Under the pieces are notes generated by a model. It was not told the origin of the DNA and did not search any database. It was given only the letters and a program-made list of their open reading frames with translations. The translations under genes and the position numbers were made by a program. A stretch of 64,000 nt of DNA from Evernia prunastri (lineage: Eukaryota > Ascomycota > Lecanoromycetes > Lecanorales > Parmeliaceae): NCBI GenBank assembly GCA_003184365.1, contig NKYR01000006.1:372001-436000 (forward strand), in the 5' to 3' direction. Each line of letters starts with the position of its first letter. The first letter of the stretch is position 1. Shown in pieces: positions 44,332-57,240 of this stretch.

Positions 44332-47300
44332 TCATACGGACACAAGATTGGTCTCTTTCTGTACTCCCTCAGATTCAGACTCATCCTCGTAGATAGTATC
44401 CAAAAGCTCTACCTTCTGCTCTGATTCTATACAGTCAGATTCCAATCTTGATCCCTGGTCTTGGAAGTAATCGCGCAACCACTGTTGCACCTTAGGATAA
44501 TCTTTGGCCGCGTCAATTGCGCTCTCTTTGATGCCGTCTGGATTGACATGTTCCCTTTTTGCTCCTTTCTTGGCAAGAAATTGCACTGCTTCCATTCGCC
44601 CCATGGTGGCTGCACACGTGAGCGGAGAATCGACCTTCTCGTTTCTTAAATCGATTTCGCCGCCAGCATCTAGCAGCATGCCTAGTCTTTCGACACTGCC
44701 TTGGGAAGCTGCAAATTGGAGAGCATAGCTACGGTAGACGTTATCGTCAACGTTGTTGATAACGTCCTTTTTTTGAGTTGAGTCCATCGTACTGAGTAAC
44801 CACTTCAGAAAAGCTGTGTCCTCGTTGTTCGCATATTGAAGAAGTAGACGGGATAAGTGAGGGTAAGATAGCTCGGCGGGGTTTGTATAAGCCACGACTA
44901 ATTTATGGAAATCTCGGCTGAATGTGCCCTGAACATAGTCATGCAAAGGTGTCCAATCCCAATGGTTTGGCTGGGTGAAACTGAGTTCGAGTTCTAGTAG
45001 GCCCGGCACAACTAAGCTGTGGTGACGAAGGCAGGCATAATTCAAAGCGGTCATCCCCCAAGCGTCTTTTGCTGAAAAGTCAGCTCCACGTTCTTTTAGT
45101 AGGTCAAGCGCGTCAAGATGACCCCCTTGTGCTGCTTTCATGGCTGGTGTGATGCAATCACAGCTACGGAAATTTAAATCCGCGCCATGGTCGAGCAGTC
45201 TCTGAATCATGCCGATCTGTCCGTTCTCGGAATATCCAAGAAGAGCTTCTCCCATCGTCTCATGGTTTGACAAAACCACGCTCGTCTCGGCCTGCAAACC
45301 TAGCTCTTCATATTCTTGGGACTTCATATGCTCCAGAAGTAACTGAGCGGCATGCTGCTTGTCATTCTCGAGAGCCACGAGATGAGGAGTATACAGTCTA
45401 CTGTCTGTAGCACTAGAACTCGCTCCGTGGGCAAGCAGAAACTCAATGTTCTTGAGGTTACCAGCCGACGCTGCAGCGTGGAGGGCAGTCGTTTGTGTGG
45501 TCATGCATCTCAAAGATACGTCTGCCCCTTTCGACAGTAGAAGTGGGAGCGTAGAGTGATGAGAAATTTCTAGGTCAGCGGCCAAATACAGCGCAGTCAG
45601 TTTTTCCTCACCCACAACACTGTTCACATCTGGCGCTAGACCGACTTCTAGTAACCAATCCAGGACTTCTGCTTGAGCATGATATGCAGCGTAGTGAAAG
45701 TAGGTCATTTCCTCAATGACGGAATCCTGATGATTGAATGTTCTCGCCCAGTCCAACTTGAGTTCGGGCATATCGAAAAGTGTGGACAGTACTTTCGTAC
45801 TTCCCTTTTCACAGGCAACCATGACGGCGTCATGTGTTTCAGAAACGGCGATTCTGGCACCTTTCTTATACAACAATCGCATGATTTCAAGCCTATCTGC
45901 TTCACAAGCGTACATCAGTGGTGTTTTGGCGACTGACGAGAGACAGTCTGCGTCGATACCAAAGTTTAGAAGCTCCCGAACGACCACGATCCTGCCGCTG
46001 AACGCGACGATATGTACGGGCGCGAGCCCATTTGGTGCTTGTCTTTCAACATCCTGCGACAACAAAAGCAGATTCCTTGTTAGGTTTACGCTAAAGGACT
46101 GCACAGAACACAGGAGTTCGATAGGCGTATCCAACGGACCAGTAGAAGGTCCAAGTGTTGTGTTCCTTCTGTCAACGTCGCTGTCATACTTGAGAATTTG
46201 ATTGATGATCTCCTCATTCCCTGTCCTCAAGGCGAGACTCAGTAGACTAGCTCCTTGAAGATGCACACTCTCAGGTGGGCCGAGGATCTTTGCGTCTGCC
46301 CCCATATATTTGAGTATGAACAATGTCATGCCAATCTGCGGTCGTATTCCTTCAAATTCAGGGGCTATGCTCACATTTTCTCCATCACCCGTTTTTGGAC
46401 ATTGATAGAGAAAAGACCCGTTCACGTCCACTTGGATCTGCGACCAGCGCTCAATGAATGCCTGGAACGGAGAAATCCCTTCAACGTTGCACATCGTCAT
46501 GCTACACCCACGTTTAAGAAGAGCAAGACACACCAGTTGCACATAGGCATTAGGACAGGAGCTTGGGAATACCTCAGCCAACAAGTGTAAGCCATTTTTC
46601 CCGGACTTGTCACAGTGATTTATATCTGCTGTATGGTTCAGGAGAAAGTTGAAGCAGTCCATCGTGTTCGCGTTACTGGCTGAAGCAAAACATCGAATCT
46701 GGTGAAACAACAGGATATCACCATTTTCTGCGGACACAATACTTAGATCTGCGCCCCTGGAAAAAAGGAGCTGGACTATTTCGGAGGAGTTGGGGGATTC
46801 GATTGCACTGTAAACAGGTGTTTTGCCATCCTTGTTACAGTCATTGGCTGATAGATCATGATCGAGGAACAACTTGACAGCTGGTACTGAGCCAGACAAT
46901 GCTGCTAGATGAAGACAAGTAGATCCGTCTGGCAGACAATCTTGGGGCGATGCCTCCTCAAATTGCTCCAGAATGTATTCGATGACTGGCAGCGACCCAT
47001 TCAATGCCGCATTACAGAGCAACGTGTATCCGTCTTCGCTTCGAGTATAGAGGCTACCGCACCGGGCAACCGGATACTGCATGATAGTCTCCAGCATTCG
47101 CGGTGTCTTGAGGGGTGCGGCTATGTGCATGGCGGTAACTCCCTCGTTGGTCGCCGTGTTGACATGCGCGTCATGCCGGAGCAGGATCCTAGCGCAATCG
47201 ATACTGTTCGCACGAGCCGCACACATCAACGCTGTCCATCCATACGCGTCGACTAGGTTGATACTGACACCTTCTCTTATTAGAACAGTCACAATTTCCG

Positions 47301-50300
47301 GATGCTTGTGGAAGCAGGCCAAGTCAAGAGCAGTCCAGCCCATCGCATTGAGCTCATCGATACCCTTGCCATTGATCTCTTTGGTAATTACGGAGATCAG
47401 CTTCTCCATCACCTGTAATCGTCCGAATTGAGCCGCGCTGAAAAAAAGGGGAAATTCGGTTGACGCTGAGAGTTCAAATTTGGATGCTTTCATATCTTCC
47501 GAGATACGATCCCAGCCCAAGTCGGCATTATTGGCAAGATGTTGAAAATAGATGATTTGACTCTCCTCAATGTTGTGCTCCTTAAGTTTCTGGAAGATTT
47601 TAAAGCCATCTGGGCCTCCTTCATATATACGGTGGATGCTCTTTCGATCACACAAAGTTCCTGAATCGACAAGGAGCTGCACGATATCCCAATCAACTTT
47701 CTCCTGAAGCGCTTGCATCAGTGTCGATGTATCGTCCTCGATAATGCGGTCCGTGCCCCTGTCCACGCCGACTAGATAGTGATCCGGAGTGTTGCAGTCA
47801 GCACCTGCCTCGAGCAGGTACCTGACCGTCTTGTATTTGCATATGCGATGTATTTCACGTGCAAGCGGTGTTTCCAGATACTGCGATGTTCCTGCAATGA
47901 GACCTCGTGCTCTGACTGCCGCCAATAATGGTCGTCCGAAGACATTGCTTTCTCTAAACGAATTCTAAGGGTTAGAACGATCCTGGTCTAATTGATATGC
48001 ATCCTGAAGGCAGGGTCTCGCAAGTACGTACTGATTGACGTTGCAGTTGTTCGCCATAAGCCGCCTGCACAAAGAGGGCAAGGACAGAGTAGCAGCCCAG
48101 TGTAATGGCGAAGAGTCCGCCATGACCCATAACAGTGACTCTATTTTATTGTAGTCCATCTCCACATCTTGCTCCCTGTACTTATCTACACCCCTCCACT
48201 CAGCCCCTATACAGGCTATCCAACACATCCAGGCGGAGTACTGATTGGTACGATTATTCATCCAGCCCTGTACCATCTCAACCAAAGATTCATCGTCCTC
48301 CGTGATTCGAGCATGATTATCCCAATGTTGAACGCAATATCGTAGAAATCTGTAATCCTTAAAAAATGACATCATCTTCCGAGGATCCTGAGATTCGTCA
48401 AGATCAAAATCTTCAAAGCATAGGTACGTGAGGCAGGTCTTTGCCAACTCCAAGCCGTCTTGCGCCACATTTGCTCTATATTCCATATAAGGAGAACAGA
48501 CATGTGCATCAATCCCTTGTAGAAATTCTTTTACTGAATAGTGGGCTAGCTCCAAGATATCTACTCCCGGGACCCTTCTGACAAGACTTCCGCACCATTG
48601 CAAAATGGCCTCGGGATCAACGACTGCTTCCCGGATCGAGCATCTGATCACCGATACTAACAGATATGGCTTCGGACAAGGCGGCAAGAGGAAGTGGGCA
48701 AACGGCCCACAGTATCCAGCGCAAGGTCCTTTGGACTATGATCCGATTTTCTTTGGCGCTCCCGTTAACTCGGTCCGAAATCCGCTCGTAGGTTGTTGGA
48801 AGATCAGGCGGTAATGAGTCCAGGGCCCTCCGGCGCGATCTGTCGTTGCTCAGTGCACATATATGGTCAATTTGACATGTAACCCAGCGAAACCTGTAAC
48901 CACTCAGAACATGTATGTCAAAACGGCAATATAGGCGCTGCTCAAGCTTCAACTATGCAAGAATATTTCCGCAAGTCAGATAAGGCGAGCGAAAAGTGTG
49001 TAAGAGCTCTTTCAAATATGAACATAGTCTAATAGCTTCTGAATAATATTGTAGTCGGACTATTTCGCAATAGCCTACTTGAAGAACCCAATCCTTTAAT
49101 CGATCTAGAGTCAAGCGTGGGCCGCAGTAAATGGACAAAGTCCAAACTCAATCGAGAAAGCACCCCACGTAGATGTAGTAGACGGCCGTGCTGGAGTGTA
49201 GGCTGAGGGGGAGGGCTCATCGGCATATGGAAAAGAGACTTACATTCCTTCAGCCCCTTTGACCAAGCGTTCTCTGATTTCTTCTTGCAAAGCTGGATCT
49301 CGAATCCGTAAAGAGCCATTTTTAGATCGTCGCGTGATCTCCGAATCCACATACAAGCGAATGTCATGACTGTTCGCCGCGATGGAGAGCTTTTCGTAAT
49401 CTTCAAGTGCCTTTTGGATATTCAGCTCCTCCCGGCCTGTGAAAAGGGTTTTGACACAGTCGTTTTGAAAATCATTAAGACTATGTAAGATTTCCAAAAT
49501 TGACAACCGATTCTCGCACTCATCGAGAGCATCAATGACAATGTAGGCATCTTCGAGGCTTTCCATCATTTGAATCAAACATTTTCTCAAACATTCCGTG
49601 CTGTAGGCGGCGACTAGGCTGTCGCTTGGGTTGCTCTCTTCAAAAAGGGCTTGTGCCACCGCGTAGCATTCTACATCTTGAGCAGCAAACTGTTGCACTA
49701 GAGAAGCTAGAATGTTGCGGGGATCATGAGTGGCAGGGTCTTTGTAGTCGCAAAAATAATACGCCAAAGCGGAACCTTTTTGTCGAGTGTGCTTGAAAAC
49801 TTCTTCGATTATCGTGGCAGCCAGAACTGTCTTTCCCGCCCCCGGGATTCCGCTGAGGTATAGCTTTGAGCTATTACCGTATATCCACGCCTTGAATTGG
49901 TCATTCTCGCAGATCCAACGGCCTGTACCCATTTGACGTAGTCCCAGCGCTGTGGAAAGGTATAATTGGGGATCTACACTGTGCGCAAACGACCTGAGAA
50001 CTTTCCGCCGAGTCTCACTCAGAGAGCTAGCAATCATTCGAGTTTGGATATTCTCAATGCTGTTCGAGATAGTTCTCTGCTGAGATAGCCCTTCAAGAAG
50101 CGCAACTATTGTATCGGCACTTAACGCGAGGGCCAACGTCTGTTTGTGCCTTCCAACATCATCAACGAGTCCTCTCGTTTTCGACTCTGAGAGCGGCCAA
50201 TGTAGTCTTCTTGCAACGGACATCATCTTAGAACTGGTCGCAGAGGGATCGTCCTTGCTAAGTAACGAACGCATGTCATCGAGAGTGTTATAGCATGCAT

Positions 50301-50544
50301 GCATGTGATCTATCTGCATCGAGCGTTCATCGATCGAAAGCTCGGGATTTTCGCTCTCGAAACGTGAAGCCACCAAACGGAGGCTGTTCAACACGCCGTA
50401 GAGACTTGTGATCTCCATTGAGAGCTTCGCGATTGTGTCTTCCGCTCCACGGGCTGCTTTGACGTATTTGTAGAGACGACGTGCCACAGTCTCGGCGACA
50501 CCGATGAGGCTGCCGATGCTGGCAGACATAGACAGGGGGTCCAT
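44332..50544 (-). pseudogene. STAND NLR protein: helical N-terminus, NACHT NTPase, ankyrin repeats (frameshifted)
   Basis: Fungal NLR-type receptors are implicated in non-self recognition and programmed cell death. Exons are 50544-49244, 48893-48028 and 47964-44332. The total is one base more than a multiple of three, because the frame is lost at a C run at 48630-48632 (GGG on the gene strand). On either side the protein matches the family. The N-terminal helical STAND domain is about 1-200; NACHT has Walker A GIPGAGKT (232-239) and Walker B YIVIDALDEC (about 334-343). A winged-helix-like linker then leads, through exon 3, to more than 20 ankyrin repeats (about 1200 residues). The ankyrin part alone is one open frame. 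With one base less the product would be about 1930 aa. It could be a real pseudogene, an allele, or a sequencing error. Intron 1 (350 nt) is unusually long. Confidence 0.8.
48894..49243 (-). other. Unusually long first intron of the NLR gene
   Basis: Starts GTAAGT and ends GGTTACAG. Removal joins GAEG and MFRW, a conserved junction in this family. At 350 nt it is about six times longer than most introns in the window; no repeat is obvious in it. Confidence 0.7.
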
Positions 50545-51532
50545 GTTTGCAGGGAATGGCGACTAGACAGTAGTTTGAACGTGCGCTCAGGCAGTGACGA
50601 TGGAGTTGCAGCAAGGCTACGCGCGCTAATGCACACTAGCGAATCACTTTGGACAGGACAGACCATGCTCGAATACTTCGCACACCAAAGCTCTATTGGG
50701 GCTCTCCAACTACAACTAGAGGTAGTGAATTGTTCTGTGTTCTCCTTCTCTCCTCGTATATCCTTCTAGCCCAGGTCTTACCTCGTTAGGCTTCTGCTTA
50801 CACGAATAATTTAGAGCGCGATGACTTGGATCGCTGTTCGTGCATACTCTACAAGAAATCCATTTTCCACAATGAGGGCTGAACGTCTCAGCGGGATACA
50901 GCAATGGTGATAGAGAATGCATAATGAGTCTAGCTACGGGGCCATTGGCCATGAGATAGCTAATGGGGACAAAGAGTGGCTAGCTACACGAATGCAACAT
51001 GCAATGGGATGCATGGAAGGCATTAGGCAAATGGGCAAATACGCTGACAGTACGTGCGAAGTCAGTGGAGCTTTTTGTGGGAATGAGAGATCCTTCGTGG
51101 TCTGGTCTTGTTGTCACTGTGTGGGCAGAGATGCTATCCATAAACGAGTGACATCCTTAGACATTCCTTTCCACGTTTGTACTTTTATCAAAGCAGATAC
51201 TCCACCGCCGGCGAGAATCTTCTAATCTGAGTCTATAAGCCAGGAGCATGGTCGTGTGTTCACTCACAGATGAGTTATAGAAGTTTGCAAACCCCGCATT
51301 AGCAATGGATTGCTCCCAGCAGCAGCAGTGGCAGTGCTACTTCGTTAGGATTTGATTGCAGGTGCGTGGGCGCCCAAAGATCGCCGAGTCACGTTGGACT
51401 TGCGACAAGGAGATGCATATCGAACTGCAACACGACTGTCTCTTTGCATCGGCAGGTTACGTAGTAGCCACAATAAAAACCCAATGAAAAACCAGAGATC
51501 TAACACCTCTAACCCGCTCCGTTCTTCTTCCC
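50545..51532. other. NLR upstream region
   Basis: About 1 kb. One 102-codon open frame on the plus strand (50917-51225) has no recognisable features and is not annotated. Confidence 0.5.
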
Positions 51533-52660
51533 CTACTTCTTCTCCCTTTTCCTCAGGACCAACCAAGGGTACCCCAACAGCGCCGCTCCCCCGAACAACA
51601 TCCCACCCGCCCACGCCTGCGCGCCGCCAAAGTCCCCGGTCCGCATGTCGACCAGCGCCCCTGCGATCGGACTGCCGATCAGAACACCGACCCCGCACCC
51701 GAAGTACGTCATGCCCAACCTCGTCCCTATTTTCTCGTGGACGGCGGTGGGCGGGGAAAGCATCGGGACCATGAAGGGCGCCTCGCGAAGCGCAGAAGCG
51801 TCGATCAGTGAACGGGGTTTTCTCTGCATTGGGCGATGACGGTGCAGGATGGCAACGGCAATGGTGAGGGTGCCGAAGCCGATGAAAGCGATGATGCGTT
51901 GGGTCCAGGGGAACCCAAGTTGGTCAATGAGTCGTTGGAAGGTTATCGGGTAGACGATGCCGCCTGGGCGGTCACAATTGTCACGTTAACAACTTTTGAC
52001 GGATACGCATGCTGGTAACAATCGGTGCTACTGACCTATGCTCGACGCCGAAGAGACTATTCCAATAGCGATCGTTCGACGCTTCGTAAACAGCGCGGCG
52101 ACGACGGAGACCCCAGGGACCAAATTCAAGCCACTTCCCACACCCACGCAGATTCCCTGTGCCAGAACTATCTGCCAGTATCTCGTGCAGAAACTCAACG
52201 CCATCGTACCTAGGACAATGAGAAAGCTGCCGACATAGACAAGAGCGTGGAAATATCCCCTGTCGTACGCAGGCCCGATCAAAACGCCCACGATCTCAAG
52301 AAGGAAGCCTTGAACCGTACCTATCCAGGAGATGGAAGACGCGGATTGGCTGCTGAGCAGGTTGGACTGTATTCTTGGTAGATACCAAAGCCGCTGATGA
52401 CTCCCCTGTCATGTGATCGCGTAAGCCCAGCATCATTCAGCATGCTCAGCTGCGTACGTGCGAGCAAGATGACGCGGAGCGGCTTACCATGTGTTGAAGA
52501 CGACGAGGCAAGAACCAAAAAGCGTGACCCAAGCCGCGGAGCCTCCGTTGGGCGGCTCTGGCAGTCTCGTTTCTGCTAATTCCTGTTGCCGCAATTCCTG
52601 ATTTTCGTCCTTGCTGTCGCCCTCGATTTGGGATGCATCAATGCTCTCACAGAAAACCAT
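51533..52660 (-). pseudogene. MFS monocarboxylate-permease-like transporter, deleted and frameshifted
   Basis: Matches the fungal monocarboxylate transporter-like MFS group. Likely exons are 52660-52488, 52405-52036 and 51963-51533. The N-terminus (PPNGGSAAWVTLFGS, then NTWGVISGFGIYQEY) matches transmembrane segment 1. The frame then shifts near 52368-52371 (ACAGTCC) and resumes as SNLLSSQSASSISWIG, followed by several transmembrane helices. At about 51755-51770 the protein jumps from EAPFMV to HEKIGTRLGM, which skips roughly 170 residues (about five helices). Summed exons are not a multiple of three. With both a frameshift and an internal deletion it is almost certainly non-functional. Confidence 0.8.
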
Positions 52661-54000
52661 ATCGGCCTTGATGGCGGATATCGAGGCGCTCTCTACAACG
52701 TGTATATAACATTTTGTTGCCGCTGCCAGCCAGCACTAGCATCCAATGATGCTCATCATCACTACTCTGTAGGCCTTTTTGATGGTGTTGTACGAGGCGC
52801 AAGAGGCGCGTGAAAGAAGAAGCTGTGGGGAGGGGGAGGAGGGATGGATCGGTAGATGGTCGAGTCTTCTGTTTTCAAAAGGCTCAGTAGTATCACATGA
52901 GTCGCAAGTGGTACACAAGTATCAGGCGAAAAACGCGCAAACTCCACATCTCCGAAACCAGTTGCCATGGGTAAAGTTCTCTTTGCTTGATGCTCACAAT
53001 GGCAGTATCCCCTATCCGTCGTAAAGCTGAGGGTAGCGTAGGCGCTGGTGCCGTGTGCTTTTTGTAAAATCAGATTATGAGAATATATGGTTCACGCGGT
53101 TGATGTTGAATGCTTCCAACTTTCCAAAGCTTAAGCTTTCCCAGTCCCGGCCTGAAGCCATGCCAGACCACACGCTAACCCATCTTGAAGATTCGCAACT
53201 GCTACTTCAGGTAAAGATTCCATCAGCAAGGCTCGGTCCAGATTCGTTAGAGCTCAACAGTCTGTATCATTCAACTTCCGCTAACGACCCAGCCGTGATC
53301 ATACCCAATTTAGGCATTCAGATCCTTGGAAAGGCTACGCAGCAACTGAACATGAATGATAAAGGCTACTGATCTAGGTGTCCGCCGGCGAGCTAATCTA
53401 ACAACTTGCGGGTATCGAAATGTAGAGCTAGCTGGATTGCTGACGCCTGTAGCTGCGGATTCGAGGACCTTGCCGTGGGTGCTTCAGACTAAAGTCCCGA
53501 CCTAGCGCATCTATAAGCTATTAGTTACGTGAAGGCCAAGTGTGACGCGCAAGAGGCATAAAGATTGCAATCATCAAATACATCGTGTGAAGACTAGTGA
53601 ATAGGCATCGAGAGAAGTCGTTCCTTCGATGAGAGTCGGCACTCGAATAATACACTCTCAAGCTTCGAGAAGTCTGAATCGAACCTTGCAGTGGGTTGCT
53701 CCATACTAGTTCCCCAAGTTACTGTGCATTGATAAGTCGTAGGTCACATAACGGTCAAATTTATCGCTTTGGGGATGGAAAGAGTGCGGTCGAAAAATAA
53801 ATTGTATATAGCTAATGAATAGGAATATATTTCGTGTATAGATAGGTTGACGGTTCGGCGTGCTTGAACGTAAACAAAGCATGTCAGCCTCGGCGTTTAA
53901 ACGAATATGCTGAAACTGGATCTTTGATTGAGGAATCCGCGGGAGATGAGTACCATGGTCCTCCCTGGTCTTTTTTCTCCTCAAAGATCGGCAATTATCT
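52661..54000. other. Intergenic region MFS remnant to kinase-TPR gene
   Basis: About 1.3 kb. A 105-codon plus-strand frame (53055-53372) has no recognisable domain. Nothing else is supported. Confidence 0.5.
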
Positions 54001-57000
54001 TCAGTCGATCCCGTATTCCAAAAGCAGATCTATTCGCTTTTGTAACTTCCGCTTGAAGCCTCCAGAGACAGCATTAGAGGTCAGCTGTCTCTCGAATGCT
54101 TTTAGCACTGTCTTTCTCCGCGAGTCTGGTTTCCGTATTCCTGAATAAGTTTTGTGACTGAGAGCGGACTCTACAGTCCGAGTAGTTTCAAAGGCCACCT
54201 CATGGGTCTGTGTAGGCCCCTCGCGTACTAGTGTGCTTGGACTTTGTGGATTTGGGTTTGGATGCGTTTCTGCCCCTTCATCATCTCCTGCCGATTGAAA
54301 TTGGTGGCGTTGGGAATCCCATGTGTCAAAGTCCTGTTTGTGGCGGACGGTGTCAGGATGATCAAGGCCTAGGACTGTCTCGGAAAGGTCGACGACTTTC
54401 GACATCATCGCTGAGGCCTCTTCGTACCTTTTCTGCGCCTGCCATATACATGCCAGATCGCGCATGGTTCTCAGTGTCTTCGGATGGCTGTCACCCAATA
54501 TTTTCATTTTCTTGTCCACTACTTCTATCGCTAGACTTTCCGCTTGTTCCCATCGGTCTTGTCCTTTGTATACACTCACAAGGTTACCCAATGCGGCCAA
54601 AGTGACTGGATTATCTGGCCCCAGCACTGCTTGCCTTGAGTTTGCCACATGCAAGGCCAAATATTCTGCGTCTTTCCACCGTCCTTGCTTCATATACGTT
54701 GACGATAAACCTGCCATATTGCTCAGGGTGATGACATGTTCTCGGCCAAGCTCTGTTATGTTTGCTCCCATTATCTCTACCTGCAATCGTTCTGCCTCAA
54801 TCAACCGCCTTTGACTAGAGTAATTCGATGCCAAATGGCTCATAACGAGCAATCTTTCGGATGCGTTGGCTGCATTTTTGGATTCCGCATCGATTGCTTG
54901 TAGCTGTAAATCTTCTGCGTCTTTCCATCGTCCTTGGGAGCAATAGATTGACCCCAAGCGAATCATGGCCGTCACTCTGGAAGGATGACTCGGGTCCTTC
55001 TTTTGTCTAATTTTTACCACTTTCAATGCTGTTTCCTCCGCCTCCTTGTATCTTCCTTGCTCCTGGTACACAATTGCGCGACTTATCATGATTTTCAGAA
55101 CTAAGGGATGCTCCCTCCCCAAGGCCCTCTCTTCAATTTCCAACATTCGTAGAGCATATTCGTCTGAGCGTTCCCGCAACACTTGCGAACTCTCTAGTAA
55201 TGATATTGTTGTTGTCGTTGGTAAGACTAGACTAGTGCTAGATTGCTCAAACTATGTTTAGTCAGTTGATGTCTTAGCTCGACTATGATATCCTGATCGT
55301 TACCTGTATTGCCTTCATCTCCAGCCTTTTCCAGAGATCTTGTTTTTCCTTAAACGCATTCAAAACATCCGCGCTGTGTAGAGTATCTCGGTTTTCCGAG
55401 CCTAGTGCACCGTTCTTTATCTGTAGGACATGCTTTTCTAGTCGTTCAGCTTCCTCCCATTTCCCTTGACTTGAAAATGTCAACGCAAGAGCGCTCATGC
55501 TCCTCAACGTGATCCCATGATCCAATCCCAAATCTGAAAGACTTGCGGTCATTGCCTGTCTCTGGAATAGTCCTGCCTCTTTCCAACGTTTCTGCTTGCT
55601 CTGAATGAACGCCAGGTCAATTCTGGAAGACATTGTATCTGGATGTCTTTCGCCTAGTTTCTGCGAACTCCATTGCAATACCTGTGTCTCCAGCTTCTGA
55701 GCTTCTTCCCATCGTTCTTGCCAAATCAAGACTTTAGCAAAGATCGACTTCAGGCTTCGAATAATTCGATGATCAGCTCCCAGAATATTTTCAACATCGG
55801 TGATCTCATTTCTGATATGAGATGCAGCTTCGTCCAAAATTCCTTTTTTTGAGATAGCGACGACGAGGTATCGCTGATTTGTTGATGGTATGACCTCGAT
55901 ATAAAGAATTACGGTAGACACCTTGCCGAGAATGTGGGTTCCTTCTGCCATGTCGTACCCGATCGATCTCGTTAGTAAGCTCTTCCTGAGACCTAGCAGC
56001 TTGCTTTAAGAGAGCTGAGGCCATAGCATCATTCTTATTGACGCCAAATCCCAGTGTGTAACAAAACGCGAGCTCAAAAGCAGCACGGTGTGAGGTATGT
56101 GCAAGCGCAGAGGACCTAGAAACCCTCTCCTCTAGGCACGCGGCGATATAGGTACGAACCCTGTAATGAGATTCGTATAGAGGGAAGATCGACGAGGTTA
56201 CCTGTTTTTTTTTAGCGTAAAATCATGCGTGAGGCGTTGTAGTTTAGCCGCACACGAAATTCTCTTGATAATATGGACTGGGCACTAATAAGTGTCTCGG
56301 AGGAATGTGAGTCTGAAATCCTGCTTGTAGTAAGTACAAGATTCTGGTCGAAGGCAAATGAACGGCTTACCTTCGTGGCCCAAGAAGACCCACTAATTGA
56401 CCGAAATTCGAGCAACGTTCAGTTGGGTCAATGGCTAGGGACATAGCAAAAAAGTCGTGGAGGTTAGTCTTTTGTTCATGGCTTACATCGGTCATCTCTA
56501 GAACCAATTGATGAGCAAGAGTGGGCATGGTCTCCTCGCCTCGGTAGAATAGAAACCACAAGCAGAATAGACCAAAAGAATAAATATCCATTTTGACTGC
56601 GCTTGCGCTAGTAATTGGGCGGTGATGCCATTCCGGAGCGGTCCAATGTGGAGTCCGGGGCATGAATACAATATCTTTAGCACCGCCAAGCCAGGTAGAG
56701 TACCCAGAATCTGTTACTCTGGCGACAAATTGTTTGTGATCGTTTTGGAATATCAGGACATTTGCCGGCTTGATGTCTCCATGAATGATGCCTGCCTGTT
56801 CATCAACCATGTCGTCAAGTCTAGAATTTAATCTTCGGCTACTCACCGTTCAAATGCAAATCCGAGACCCCATCAGCAATTTCAACACACAGCTTTAATC
56901 TGTCCATGATATTCAATTGTCTCCCTGCGCCATGCCTCATGAATTTTCCAAGATCCCCAAATTTGGTCTTCTCAAACACCAGACGCTTGAATGCAAAAGC

Positions 57001-57240
57001 TGTCTCCAAACTGATTGAAGGTTGGCTTATTTCTGCTGTACCGCCTTGGCCAATAGAAGCCTCGCCTGCATCCCATGATATTGGAAGGAACTCGAGATTA
57101 AGACTTTGGGCGACCCCGAGAAAGGTGAGAAAATCATAGGATGTATCCGTGGCTATGGCTGATGCTAAAGTAGCACTTTGAAAGCACCTTCGCGAGCTAG
57201 TGAAAGTTATGAGACTATCCAAGTCGCGCTCTGTAGACAT
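54001..57240 (-). pseudogene. Protein kinase-like domain fused to TPR (kinesin-light-chain-type) repeats, frameshifted
   Basis: Exons are 57240-56847, 56791-56371, 56320-56254, 56201-55304 and 55251-54001; the sum is one base over a multiple of three. The extra base lies in a run of seven A (gene strand; 55844-55850), where the frame shifts from YLKK into GILDEAASHIRNEI. The kinase part has a Gly loop (IGQGGTAEI), the beta-3 Lys (FAFKRL), HGDIKPANVL with the catalytic Asp, DSG instead of DFG, WTAPEW and DIYSFG. A linker with LYESHYRVRTYIAACLEER and a Sel1-like stretch (LAFCYTLGFGVNKNDA) follows. About ten TPR units of ~42 residues of the type LG-HP-TL...GRW-EAE make the C-terminal half. With one A less it would be about 1009 aa. 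The target is unknown; a sensor-kinase role is inference. Confidence 0.78.
55844..55850. other. Homopolymer frameshift in the kinase-TPR gene
   Basis: Seven T on the + strand (seven A in the gene). A length of six would join the two frames and keep the family-like sequence continuous. Confidence 0.65.

Noticed and set aside
48631..48664. 34-nt mini-intron in the NLR that would also restore frame
   Set aside because: It would delete residues that match the family (IGDQMLDP); a one-base insertion in the G run explains the data better.
50917..51225. 102-codon frame upstream of the NLR
   Set aside because: No domain, no neighbouring splice structure, ordinary composition; likely chance.
53055..53372. 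105-codon frame before the kinase-TPR gene
   Set aside because: No recognisable feature and no upstream or downstream exon support.
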